From Roseibacillus sp. (GTDB taxonomy: Bacteria; Verrucomicrobiota; Verrucomicrobiia; Verrucomicrobiales; Akkermansiaceae), in contig JAKVCR010000037.1 in the NCBI GenBank assembly GCA_022448985.1, positions 1 through 44,536 of the forward strand: 44,536 nucleotides of DNA, written 5' to 3'. Of this stretch, positions 18,455 to 26,903 are shown in pieces. Under the pieces are notes generated by a model. It saw only the letters and a list, made by a program, of their open reading frames with translations, did not search any database and had not been told where the DNA came from. The translations under genes were made by a program, and so were the position numbers. The first letter of the stretch is position 1. Every line of letters starts with the position of its first letter.

Positions 18455-21400
18455 CTATTTCAGGCCGGCGAGAAACTCCACCACGTCCCGGATCTCCTCC
18501 GGTTTGAGAAGAGCGCCCACGGGAGGCATGGTCGAGGTGAGAATGTGACTGGAGACTTCGTCCGGGCGCAGGTTGCGTTTCTTGCCGTTGGCGAGAGTGA
18601 TGGTCCAGAAGAGTTCGGTCTTCTTGCTGAGAATGCCGGAGACCTCCTCGCCCTCTTTTGTTTTCAGGACGACCGTTCCAAAGCCATCGGAGATGTCACT
18701 ACTGGGTGTCAGGAGCGAGGAAACGAGATGCTTGCGGTCCCGTTTTCCGCCAATCCTGCTCAGTTCGGGACCGATTGTCAGTTCGGTGGATGGTTTCCCT
18801 CCCTCCTTGCCAAGTTTGTGGCAGCGAATGCACTGCGCGGCGGCATGGTTGGTTACGATCTCTCTGCCCCGTTCCGCATCACCTCCCTGCTCAAAGCGGT
18901 CCGGCGTTTCAGGAAGCTTGATCCCTTTGGTTTGTGCGGCTTGCCATAATTCAAGTTTCCATTCGGGCGCGGCCTTGCCCTTCCGGTATTGCTCAACGAG
19001 GGACGCGAATTTCTTCTGCGCCCGCGGATCCTTCTCCCCAGCCAGTTGTTTGATGGCCTTGCCCTGTCCAGCGCGGCCTTTCTTTTCCAGAATGCCGAGG
19101 AGCAGGTCGAGCATGGGGACGCCTGCCTTTCCCGCATAGGTGCGCGCTTTCTCCTGGACCTTGGGATCATTGGAGGCAAGGGCCGCCTGCACGAATTCTC
19201 TGAGGTCCGGGGAGTTCGTCCTGGCGAGCCCATCGAGGACCTTCATCTGCAGGGAGGGAGACAATTTTCCAAAGTGTTCGCTGGTCCCTTCGAGCCAGCT
19301 GGCTTCTCCGCGCACGGTCACGCCGTTGAGGAGAACTTCGCGCAGTTCGTTGTCTCCCATGATGATGGGCTTGAGCCTGGCAATGGCTTCATTGACGGGT
19401 TTGGGCTCCCGGGATGCGTGCTTGCGGTAACGGCCCTCGACGGCGTCGAGGACAGGTGGCTGGGACCACCAGAGGAGGGAGGCGAGGGCAGTGCGCTTCA
19501 TTTTTGAAGATCCCCCATTGCGTTTGAGATAACCTTCGAGTCGGAGCAGGGCCGGGTAGGTTCCCACTCTCAGGGCGGCGTTAATGACGCGGCGCATGAG
19601 GGCTTCGTTTGTCAGACCGGGCCGATCAAGGAGCTGGGAGAGGGCAGGCAGGGCCTCGGGGATGGACTGGTCGTCATGAATGGCCCGGGCAGCCTCCAGG
19701 AGGATCAGTTCGTCCCCGTCCTTGAGAAAGGAGGTGATTTCAGGGGACTTGAGATTGCGCAGGGCCACAATGGCGCCGAGGCGGACCGTTCTGTTCTCGT
19801 GATCATGAAGGTTGGCGAGTCGTCCGGGAGACAGCGCTCCTTTCAGGCCCATCATGGCAGCGTGTCGGAGGTAAGGGTCCTGGGATCCGCCCGTCGCGAG
19901 CAGATTAATCAATCCCGGGGCGGCCTCCTCCACCTTGTGTTTGCCAAGCGAGATGGCGGCAAAGAATTGTACGCGGGGGGACTTATGGCTGAGGGCGGTG
20001 AGCAGGTGTTTGCGCAATCCATCAATCTTCCCGAGGTGCCCCGGGATATCTCCAGCTACTTTCGCGCACTGGGCGATAACTTCCGCGTCGTCGTTCTGCC
20101 AGGCAGGATTCAGGGAAGTGAGGGCAGCAGGTGTCCGGCGTGAGATCTGCCCGATGCCCCAGATTGCGTGGAGCCGGGCCAGTCGTGTTGCTTCGGGATT
20201 CTGGAGGACCTTCATAAGCACCTCGGGCATGTTGCGCCGCGCCAGTTCAAACTGCCCCTTCATCCGGACCCGTTGATCGGGATGGCCAAGCCATCCGGGG
20301 AGTTTCTCCGGTGCGATCTTCTCCGCATCAAGGGCCAGGATTCTCTGGGTGTCCCTGCGTGCGGGGTGCTGATGCTCCTCGGTTACGTCAAAACGGAAAA
20401 TTGATCCCCGGCCTCCCCCGTAACACGCAGAATAGAGCGCCCCGTCCGGTCCAACTGCCAGGCCGGTGTTGCTGCGCCCCCCTTTTATGGCCGCCTGTTC
20501 CTTGAATTCGAAGTGGGCCCCCTTTTCAAGAAAACGGAAGACCCGGACCTGTCCCTGCTGGTTGGTCATGAAGAAGCAATCCGCAAGTTCGGGAGAGAGA
20601 GCGGTGCCGGGATTGGCCGCGAAGCCGCAGGGCCCCGGTCCGAAGTTTCCGATGGTGGGGGTGAGGTAGGCGGCGAGGTCATCCCGATCGGGGAGGAAAA
20701 GCCGTTCGTCCATCCAGGGATTGTAGGGGCGCACCCCGCTGATCTTGGTGAAGTCCTGCTTGCCCAGCCACTGCCAGTTGAGGCGCCACCCATGCTCGCT
20801 TCCTTCGGTGATGTAGAGGGCGCGTTCCTTTTCGCCCGGGTAGTCCCCGTCGTTATCCATGCTGAAGAGGTTGCCGTGTGCGTCGAAGGCCAGTTCCTGT
20901 GCATTGCGCTCACCGGAAGAGTAGCGTTCGACCTGGGAGCCATCCAGTTCACAGCGGAAGATCCCTCCGCTGTTGGGTTGGTGGTAGGTCTTTCCTTCCC
21001 TTGTCTTGACGTAGTGTCCCTTGTCCCCGAGGGACCAGTAGACCCTGCCGTCAGGGCCGAGGACAACCCCGCTCAGGTTGTGGCCTCCCTGTCCCATGTG
21101 AACCTGGAAGCCGGTGGCCACGAGTTCACGGGCCTCGGGGAATCCGTCCCCGTCAGCATCCCGGTAACGGAGGAAATCGGGTTCAGCGGCCACAAAGACC
21201 TCGGAACCCACGGCGAGTACCCCGGCCGCGATCCCGGTTACTTCCGTGTGGTATTCATCGAGGGTACGGATGGCTTCCCCTTTGCCATCCCCGTCCTTGT
21301 CGGAGACCTGCACCACGCTGTCTTTCTGAACGGTCAGATCGCGCCAGTCCTTGGTGCCATCGCCATTTCGATCGGGGATCCAGTTCTTTCCCGTGAGGTA

Positions 21401-21727
21401 GTCGCGATACCAGGCGCGACGCTCCTCGACGGTGGTCAGGCTGAGGTCTTTCTTGACCAGGTTCTGGTGGTGCCGGATATCGAGGCTGCTCTGCTTGCGG
21501 CGCCGGGCGGCAGTAACATAGGCCCTTCCCTGGTCGTCCACGGAGATCGCCACGGTGTTTGCAATGGCAGGATCGCTTGCCCATTCGGTGACAACAAACT
21601 CGGTTTTCTTCTGGGCGTCCTCCCCGGTGGCGGCGATCGGTTTTACTTTCTCAGCCAGAGAGGCTGTGAGAGAGGCCAGGGTGAGACAGAGGGTGAGGCA
21701 GAGGGTGAGGGGAAAAGTGGGATTCAT
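18455..21727 (-). CDS. PVC-type membrane-bound dehydrogenase / HEAT / haem-binding protein
   Basis: 1090-aa exported protein with the Verrucomicrobia/Planctomycetes architecture. After a signal peptide it has an N-terminal six-bladed propeller of the sugar-dehydrogenase (NHL/GSDH-like) type (about 40-460), with DxDGDG-type calcium-like loops and GQGGHNLSGVVLGPDGRVYW. A HEAT-repeat solenoid follows (about 480-900), then a C-terminal cytochrome-c-like domain with CIRCHKLG (Cys966, Cys969, His970) and the conserved ending DVVEFLAGL. The family is annotated as putative membrane-bound dehydrogenase/haem-binding; substrate and electron acceptor are unknown. The CIRCH motif supports covalent haem. 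It stands alone, head to head with the ArsC-like gene across 151 bp. Confidence 0.92.
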   Translation of the reverse strand: MNPTFPLTLCLTLCLTLASLTASLAEKVKPIAATGEDAQKKTEFVVTEWASDPAIANTVAISVDDQGRAYVTAARRRKQSSLDIRHHQNLVKKDLSLTTVEERRAWYRDYLTGKNWIPDRNGDGTKDWRDLTVQKDSVVQVSDKDGDGKGEAIRTLDEYHTEVTGIAAGVLAVGSEVFVAAEPDFLRYRDADGDGFPEARELVATGFQVHMGQGGHNLSGVVLGPDGRVYWSLGDKGHYVKTREGKTYHQPNSGGIFRCELDGSQVERYSSGERNAQELAFDAHGNLFSMDNDGDYPGEKERALYITEGSEHGWRLNWQWLGKQDFTKISGVRPYNPWMDERLFLPDRDDLAAYLTPTIGNFGPGPCGFAANPGTALSPELADCFFMTNQQGQVRVFRFLEKGAHFEFKEQAAIKGGRSNTGLAVGPDGALYSACYGGGRGSIFRFDVTEEHQHPARRDTQRILALDAEKIAPEKLPGWLGHPDQRVRMKGQFELARRNMPEVLMKVLQNPEATRLARLHAIWGIGQISRRTPAALTSLNPAWQNDDAEVIAQCAKVAGDIPGHLGKIDGLRKHLLTALSHKSPRVQFFAAISLGKHKVEEAAPGLINLLATGGSQDPYLRHAAMMGLKGALSPGRLANLHDHENRTVRLGAIVALRNLKSPEITSFLKDGDELILLEAARAIHDDQSIPEALPALSQLLDRPGLTNEALMRRVINAALRVGTYPALLRLEGYLKRNGGSSKMKRTALASLLWWSQPPVLDAVEGRYRKHASREPKPVNEAIARLKPIIMGDNELREVLLNGVTVRGEASWLEGTSEHFGKLSPSLQMKVLDGLARTNSPDLREFVQAALASNDPKVQEKARTYAGKAGVPMLDLLLGILEKKGRAGQGKAIKQLAGEKDPRAQKKFASLVEQYRKGKAAPEWKLELWQAAQTKGIKLPETPDRFEQGGDAERGREIVTNHAAAQCIRCHKLGKEGGKPSTELTIGPELSRIGGKRDRKHLVSSLLTPSSDISDGFGTVVLKTKEGEEVSGILSKKTELFWTITLANGKKRNLRPDEVSSHILTSTMPPVGALLKPEEIRDVVEFLAGLK
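21679..21711. repeat. 12-bp tandem repeat inside a signal-peptide coding region
   Basis: GGGTGAGACAGA (21679-21690), GGGTGAGGCAGA (21691-21702) and a partial third copy repeat with a 12-base period. On the coding (minus) strand they give LTLC-LTLC-LTLA in the signal peptide of the haem-binding protein. The unit is a multiple of three, so copy number can vary without changing frame and would only lengthen or shorten the hydrophobic core. Confidence 0.7.
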
Positions 21728-21878
21728 GCTGTATGGGGGATAGTTTCAGCTACCTGCGGGAGAATGTCCACTTCCTGAGCGTCATACCTTAGAGGGTCCC
21801 TCGAATTCCCTCCCACGGCGACCGGGTGCTTTCAGGAATGTTGACCAGGCCGAGGGGACGCGGTATTCGGTCCTCATC

Positions 21879-22235
21879 ATGGCCAAGGTGACCATTTACC
21901 ACAACCCTCACTGAGGATCTTCCGTAAACGCCTTGGCGGTCGCCGGGGAACTGGGAGTAGAGCACGAGGTGATTCTCTATATCAAGACCCCCCCGGATCG
22001 TGCGACCTTGGAGAGAATCGTAAACGGATTGGAAGACCCGGTGGAGGACCTGGTCCGCAAGGATTCAAAATTCAAGAAGCTTGAGCTCGATCCCGCTGAC
22101 TATGTGAAGAACCCGGAGGCGGTGATTGAGATTCTCCTCAAGCACAAACAACTCCTGCAGCGCCCTGTTCTGGTAAAGGGCCGCAAGGCGATCATCGGGC
22201 GTCCCAAGGATCGCATCTACGGGTTTCTTGCCTAG
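21879..22235 (+). CDS. ArsC-family reductase with in-frame TGA at catalytic Cys12 (candidate selenoprotein)
   Basis: Reading from ATG 21879 with TGA 21912-21914 as selenocysteine gives a 118-aa ArsC/Spx-type thioredoxin-fold protein. It begins MAKVTIYHNPH-U-GSSVNAL. Escherichia coli ArsC begins MSNITIYHNPACGTSRNTL with catalytic Cys12, so the TGA falls exactly on that residue. The three arsenate-binding arginines of that enzyme (Arg60, Arg94, Arg107) also match here, at Arg60 (DLVRKD), Arg95 (LLQRPVL) and Arg108 (IIGRPKD). At 118 aa it is shorter than ArsC (about 140) and nearer to ArsC-like/Spx proteins, so the substrate may not be arsenate. A SECIS-like hairpin follows the TGA. Ordinary gene calling would start at TTG 21933, losing the active site. 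Alternatives are a recent nonsense mutation or a sequencing error. No strong ribosome-binding site is seen. Confidence 0.8.
21931..21948 (+). promoter_or_regulatory. SECIS-like hairpin downstream of the in-frame TGA
   Basis: CCTTGGC (21931-21937) pairs with GCCGGGG (21942-21948), giving seven pairs, two of them G-U, around the loop GGTC (21938-21941). The loop begins 24 bases after the TGA. Bacterial SECIS elements need a stem-loop close behind the UGA with a G, often GGU, at the start of the apical loop; the E. coli fdhF loop is AGGUCU. This hairpin meets those known requirements, but it was found by eye and not folded or scored. Confidence 0.65.
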
Positions 22236-22244
22236 GAAACCCAC

Positions 22245-22257
22245 AGGCGAAACGCCT
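22245..22257. terminator. Small hairpin between converging genes
   Basis: AGGCG-AAA-CGCCT is a perfect 5-bp stem with a 3-base loop in the 30-bp gap between the ends of the convergent ArsC-like and serine-hydrolase genes. There is no T-tract, so this is a weak, possibly bidirectional terminator. Confidence 0.35.
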
Positions 22258-22265
22258 CGATTCAT

Positions 22266-23486
22266 TCACTCCTTGATGGCGCTGTAAACAAGTGGCTTCA
22301 CGGTCGCTCCCAGATCCCGCATCGGAAGGGCCTGGGAGAGGGTGATGACAACCAGTTCGTCCCGCGGAGAGATCCAGAATTCGGTTCCGGCACCGCCGAG
22401 CCATTCGTATTCACCGATGGATGATGGTTCGGAATCGATCTTCTCGACCCGGACTGCGAATCCGAGACCGAATCCACGACCCTTCGGTGGTCGGTTGATG
22501 GGGTAAGCGGAGTCGGGTAACTGGTTGCTCGTCATTTCCTGCACGGTTTTCCTTTTGAGGATGCGGGCGCCATCGAACTCCCCCATTCCGGACAGCATGA
22601 GACAGAAGCGCATGTAGTCGATGCCGGTGGAGACGAGGCCGCCTCCACCCGAGAGGAACTTCGGGGGCGTTTCGAAGGAAAAAGGCCCGGATGTGCCCGG
22701 TTGAGGGGCAGTCACGGGGTTGAGGTTGCGGTCATAGGCGAGGGAGAACCTCTCCCACTTGTCCTTCGGGCAGTAGAAGGCGGTGTCGATCATCCCGAGG
22801 GGCTTGAAGATCCGCTCCTCGAGAAAAACATCGATCGTATTCCCGGATCCAACCTCCACGAGGTGAGCGAGGGCATCTGTCCCGAAGCTGTAGTGCCATT
22901 TGGTGCCTGGTTCCGAGCGCAGGGGGATGTTGTTGAGGCGTTCGGTCATCTCCCTGAGGGTGCTGTCGGCGAGAGAAGGAAATCCCGCCCTGCGATAGAG
23001 GCGATCCACGGTGACATTGTTTGGAAAGCCCGCGGTATGCCGGAGGATGTCCCGGACAGTCATCTCATCCTGTGCGGGAGTGGTGCCAACTTTCATGGCA
23101 TTGACCTGGGGAACGTATTTCGAGATGGGTGCGTCCAGTGCGAGTTTGCCTTCTTCCACAAGGATCATGGCGGCCACACTGATGATCGCCTTGGTCATGG
23201 AATACATCCGGACTATGGTGTCACGCTCCATGGGCCTGTTCCGGGCCCGGTCGCGCATTCCGTAGGTGCCGAAATGAATGACCTTGCCGCGGCGGGCGAC
23301 AATTACGGAGGCTCCTGCGAGTTGGCCCCCCTTGATGAATTTCCTGGTCACGACCTCGTCGATCTTCCCGAGTTTGTCGGCGGACATGCCAACCTCGGCG
23401 GGAGAGGTCATGGGGAGGCGTTGCTCGGCCCCGGCGGGAAGGGCGCAGCAGCAAAGAACAAGGGGCAGCAGCAGGCGCAGGGTCAT
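22266..23486 (-). CDS. Serine hydrolase, beta-lactamase class C/esterase family
   Basis: 406-aa exported serine hydrolase of the class C beta-lactamase/DD-peptidase/EstB superfamily. A signal peptide covers about residues 1-20. The nucleophile motif is YSMTK (Ser96, Lys99), followed by the second tyrosine motif WHYSFG (Tyr199) and the third-strand motif in EYEWLGGAGTEFWI in place of KTG/HxG. Most members of this branch act on esters or peptides and are not true beta-lactamases. A second gene with the same SMTK and GGAAGTRFW motifs lies at 43091-44260. The ATG leads directly into the signal peptide. It stands alone between convergent and divergent neighbours. Confidence 0.9.
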   Translation of the reverse strand: MTLRLLLPLVLCCCALPAGAEQRLPMTSPAEVGMSADKLGKIDEVVTRKFIKGGQLAGASVIVARRGKVIHFGTYGMRDRARNRPMERDTIVRMYSMTKAIISVAAMILVEEGKLALDAPISKYVPQVNAMKVGTTPAQDEMTVRDILRHTAGFPNNVTVDRLYRRAGFPSLADSTLREMTERLNNIPLRSEPGTKWHYSFGTDALAHLVEVGSGNTIDVFLEERIFKPLGMIDTAFYCPKDKWERFSLAYDRNLNPVTAPQPGTSGPFSFETPPKFLSGGGGLVSTGIDYMRFCLMLSGMGEFDGARILKRKTVQEMTSNQLPDSAYPINRPPKGRGFGLGFAVRVEKIDSEPSSIGEYEWLGGAGTEFWISPRDELVVITLSQALPMRDLGATVKPLVYSAIKE

Positions 23487-23663
23487 GGAGAGTAAAGCGG
23501 GTCGCTTTTCTTAGGCAGGACGCGTGGTGCTTTTAAAGTCCTTACTGCTGGATTCCCAGCCTGGTCGGGTAGATCAGTCGAGGTGTGTCCCTGTCACATG
23601 AAGATTCGTGGCAAAGGGCTACTTTCTCTTTGCACATTGGATGCAGGGGATAATTCTGCGCTT

Positions 23664-24311
23664 ATGAACTTCTTGTTTTCGATTGCTGCAGGTCTGGTTC
23701 TGGTCGGGGGAGCCGTTGTTGCGGGGGCCGATGAGGCCCGGGTCCTGTTTAATGGCAAGGATCTGACCGGGTGGCAGGGGATGCAGGGGCCTCCGGATAA
23801 CTGGGGCGTCAAGGATGGAGCCCTCACCTGTACCGGGGGAAGGGGCGCGCAGTGGCTGGCAACCAGGGAGGAGTTCTCGGATTTCGACCTGAGTCTTGAA
23901 TTCAAGCTTCCGGTCAATGGGAACAGTGGAGTCTTCATCCGGGCCCCCAGGCAGGGAGCGCCTTGGGTTGCGGGGATGGAGATTCAGTTGCTCGACGATT
24001 ATGGGGAGAAATGGAAGAACCTGAAACCTGATCAATTTACCGGGGCCATTTATGCTGCGGTTGCCCCGTCCCGACGGGTTACGAAGAAGGCCGGGGAGTG
24101 GCAGACCATGCGGATCCTCTGTGTGGGTCGGAGTTGTTCAGTGTGGGTCAATGGCGAGCAGATCGTTGAGGCAGATCTCGACAAGGTGGCTGCAAAATAC
24201 GGTGGCAAGGTGCCTGGCCTGAAGCGCAATTCCGGGCTCATCGGGGTCCAGAACCATGGGGATCCGGTTTCCTTCCGTAAGATTGTCATCAAGAAAATCG
24301 CCCGGAAGTAA
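23664..24311 (+). CDS. DUF1080 (3-keto-disaccharide hydrolase family) secreted protein
   Basis: 215-aa exported protein with the DUF1080 beta-jelly-roll fold, related to concanavalin-like lectins and glycoside hydrolases of the GH16 shape. A signal peptide (about 1-23) is followed by LFNGKDLTGWQG, the family opening. Further family blocks are FDLSLEFKLPVNGNSGVFIRAP, the GMEIQLLDDYG segment and an ending of GLIGVQNHGDPVSFRKIVIKK. One characterised function for the family is hydrolysis of 3-keto-glycosides; most PVC members are untested. I chose the ATG at 23664 because it opens the signal peptide; the open frame extends 81 bases further without one. It ends 8 bp before the convergent 850-aa gene. 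Confidence 0.9.
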   Translation: MNFLFSIAAGLVLVGGAVVAGADEARVLFNGKDLTGWQGMQGPPDNWGVKDGALTCTGGRGAQWLATREEFSDFDLSLEFKLPVNGNSGVFIRAPRQGAPWVAGMEIQLLDDYGEKWKNLKPDQFTGAIYAAVAPSRRVTKKAGEWQTMRILCVGRSCSVWVNGEQIVEADLDKVAAKYGGKVPGLKRNSGLIGVQNHGDPVSFRKIVIKKIARK

Positions 24312-24319
24312 CCGGAGGA

Positions 24320-26872
24320 TTAGCGGGTTGGGCGGGAGACGCTCCACCCTCCTTCGGAACTGAACTGGATGGTGACGGGACCGACTGTTGCGGTTGCGGT
24401 GCCGTCTGGTGCGAGGCGGGTCTGGATCCCGGTTGCGATCTTCCGAGCGTCCACCCCTTCATTGAACGGGCGTAGGACGCTGAGCCAGAACTGTGGCTTG
24501 CCCGGTTGGAGGGTGGCCCGTGCGAAGGTGTTTCGGACATTGGCGCCTCCGATATCCTGTGAAACCCGGTGCTCAACCTGGCCGATTACCAGTTCCTCCT
24601 CCTGATGGAGGTGGAGGAGGAGGCGCTTCCGGCGGGTCTGCCACCAGGCATGGTCGCGGGCAGGCGCCTCAAACCAGTTGGGCCCATTTTGGGCGTTCTC
24701 TGTCGCTGAAATCAACCAGCAGGGGGAGGCATGGTAACCAGCGAGATCCCCGCAGGGAAGGAGTCTGTCTCGAACGATGAGATAGCCTTCAGCGGTGAGA
24801 ACGCACTCCCGGGTCCACCTGCTGCGTGCCCCGTAGTAATTTCGCATGGTGAAGCGACCGAAGGAATCAGTTCCCTTGTTCTCGGCCCGGAGGTCCTTCT
24901 GCTCAAGGATGGCGCCCCGGTGCCAGAGAGGGGTGAAGTAGCGGGGATTGGTTCTCACGTTCGGGGTGATGGAGCCCCCCTGTGGTCCCTTGAAGTCGTA
25001 GGCCATCCGGGTGTATTCGGTCTGGCCATTGAACTTTTCCTCAAGGTTCTCAAGGGTGAGTCGGAGAGAGGAGTTCTCGCCGATACCGGAGACCTCAAGA
25101 CAGGTCCCCGGGCGGCGTCCGCCTTTTACGAAGCGGCAGGCGGCCTCCCGTCGTGCGCCGGTCAGCTCCACGGTGTGTTCGCCTTGTCGAAGCTCAACCT
25201 TCATGTTGTCTGGCAATTCGTGGAGAGGAGCGAGGACCTTTTCGCCCCCGGGTCCGGCCAGTCTGATGTTCTGGACCCGGGTCCCGGCTGCAAAGTCTCC
25301 GATTCGCAGTGAAGTCAGGTGGTAATCGTCGTTGAGATTCCAGTAGCCATCCATGTTCCCGTATGAGAATCCGAGGCCGGGTTGGTCCCGGCGGCGAAAC
25401 TTCCCGATCTTGTCGTCAAAGAACCAGTTCTTCGAATCGGGCCCCTCGCGACTGGGGAGGGCCACCTTGATCGACATGGAGGCCATCTTCCAGGACTTCC
25501 CGGTGGGAGGCTCCATTCCCTGGCCCTCCTTCATCGGGAATTTCATGTCGGGAGGGAGGACCGTGAGCAGGTCATACGCTCCTTCCCCGACGCCGGCCCG
25601 GCCACTGCTGTACTTGCCGCTGGTGTGCAGGAACTTGGCCCCGTCGACACAGTATTCGTAGAGTTTGCCATCCGAGTCATCGCAATAGTGCATGTAGTTG
25701 TTGTTGCGGTCGTAGATGTAGAAGGAAACGAAGGGTTGTCCGCTTTCCCGGCCGGGGCAGAGAAAGAGGCGCTCCGGTTTCCGATGCTTGTCTTTGCTGT
25801 AGTAGCCCACTGCAGAGCGGCCGGAGGGAACCCTGGGTTCGATACCCCGCTTGATGAACCAGCCGTAACGACGCTGGTAGGCCTCAAGGTATTCCCTCGG
25901 AGCAGGAATTCCCGGGGGCGGGCGCCCGCCGAGGCAGGCCTGCTCGGAAGCCCAGAGGAACTCCGGGTCCTTGAATTCCTTCGCAAAAAGATACCAGATG
26001 TGGCCGTCCATGCCTCCGGCTTCGTCGAGGAGATAGCGCGAGTTCCAGGGATCAGCGTAAATGCGGGCCCGGGCATCCTCCTCCTGGTTGATGCGCACTC
26101 CTGAATTGGGGTTGCCACGGACCCCGCCTCCGTGGACGTAGGAGAGGTAGCGGCGGAGGTGCTGGTAGAGAAAGTCCCGCTCGGTCTCGAACTTTCCCAT
26201 CCCCTGGGCCATGTCGTAAAGTCCCTGGAGGTAGAGGGGGCCATAGGGGTAATAATTCGTCTCCGTGGTGTCCCCGTATTCCGCCAGTTCGCGCCAGAGG
26301 GCATCGAGCCAGGGCCGGTGTCGTTTGCAGAGGGGGTGGCCGGGGAACATCTGTACTGCCAGGGCCGGGCCGCCATTGATCCCGTAGGGTCGGTTGTTGA
26401 CGCCCCGCTCGAGGGCGGAGTAATCGGGAAAATCCAACCGGAGGCTCTCGGTGACAAGGGTCTTGAACTTTTCCTGCTCCTCCCTGCCGATGGCCTTCTG
26501 CCTCACCAGTTCGGCAAAGATCCGCATGCGGCCGCCGCTGCCCCAGGACTTGTGGTTGTAGAAGAGGGTGAACTGTTCCCCTTTTTCGGTGGCCGCGTCG
26601 TAGCGGTCCAGGATACTCATGAAGTAGGCCTTCAGGATCGGAATCGCGTTTTTTTCCTGCCGGCCATTGTCGATGTAGCGGGAGAGGAGGCGGTCCCACT
26701 CCCAGCCTCCCCGGTGGATCTGCGGATTGCTGCGCCGCACCTCGGCGGCGAATGCTGTAATTTCAGGAGGGGAGCAGGCAGCGTAGTCGGGGAGAGGGTG
26801 GGAAAACTCGAGGTCCCGGGAAAGGCATGGGCAGGCGATCAGACTGGCAAGGAGGAGGGTGAGGGATCGCAT
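24320..26872 (-). CDS. Large secreted protein, polysaccharide-lyase-like (function unassigned)
   Basis: 850-aa exported protein with a signal peptide (about 1-18). The N-terminal third is helical and rich in Trp, Tyr and Arg, with NHKSWGSGGRMRIFAEL, RPYGINGGPALAVQMF and TNYYPYGPLYLQGLYDMA. The rest is beta-rich, with blocks such as YNLNDDYHLTSL-like sequence, MRNYYGARSRWTRECVL and SPCWLIS. A helical toroid followed by beta-sandwich domains is the layout of heparinase II/III-like and alginate-lyase-like polysaccharide lyases. I cannot identify catalytic residues with certainty, so this is a structural guess. It is next to the DUF1080 gene and near a serine hydrolase, consistent with glycan processing. 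Confidence 0.85.
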   Translation of the reverse strand: MRSLTLLLASLIACPCLSRDLEFSHPLPDYAACSPPEITAFAAEVRRSNPQIHRGGWEWDRLLSRYIDNGRQEKNAIPILKAYFMSILDRYDAATEKGEQFTLFYNHKSWGSGGRMRIFAELVRQKAIGREEQEKFKTLVTESLRLDFPDYSALERGVNNRPYGINGGPALAVQMFPGHPLCKRHRPWLDALWRELAEYGDTTETNYYPYGPLYLQGLYDMAQGMGKFETERDFLYQHLRRYLSYVHGGGVRGNPNSGVRINQEEDARARIYADPWNSRYLLDEAGGMDGHIWYLFAKEFKDPEFLWASEQACLGGRPPPGIPAPREYLEAYQRRYGWFIKRGIEPRVPSGRSAVGYYSKDKHRKPERLFLCPGRESGQPFVSFYIYDRNNNYMHYCDDSDGKLYEYCVDGAKFLHTSGKYSSGRAGVGEGAYDLLTVLPPDMKFPMKEGQGMEPPTGKSWKMASMSIKVALPSREGPDSKNWFFDDKIGKFRRRDQPGLGFSYGNMDGYWNLNDDYHLTSLRIGDFAAGTRVQNIRLAGPGGEKVLAPLHELPDNMKVELRQGEHTVELTGARREAACRFVKGGRRPGTCLEVSGIGENSSLRLTLENLEEKFNGQTEYTRMAYDFKGPQGGSITPNVRTNPRYFTPLWHRGAILEQKDLRAENKGTDSFGRFTMRNYYGARSRWTRECVLTAEGYLIVRDRLLPCGDLAGYHASPCWLISATENAQNGPNWFEAPARDHAWWQTRRKRLLLHLHQEEELVIGQVEHRVSQDIGGANVRNTFARATLQPGKPQFWLSVLRPFNEGVDARKIATGIQTRLAPDGTATATVGPVTIQFSSEGGWSVSRPTR

Positions 26873-26903
26873 TCGGGCAGGGTGAGTGGTAGTGAAGAAA
26901 CGT

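Noticed and set aside
21933..22235. TTG-initiated 100-aa ArsC-like protein
   Set aside because: This start skips the first beta-strand and the active-site residue of the fold, whereas the ATG at 21879 restores the exact ArsC N-terminus when TGA is read through.
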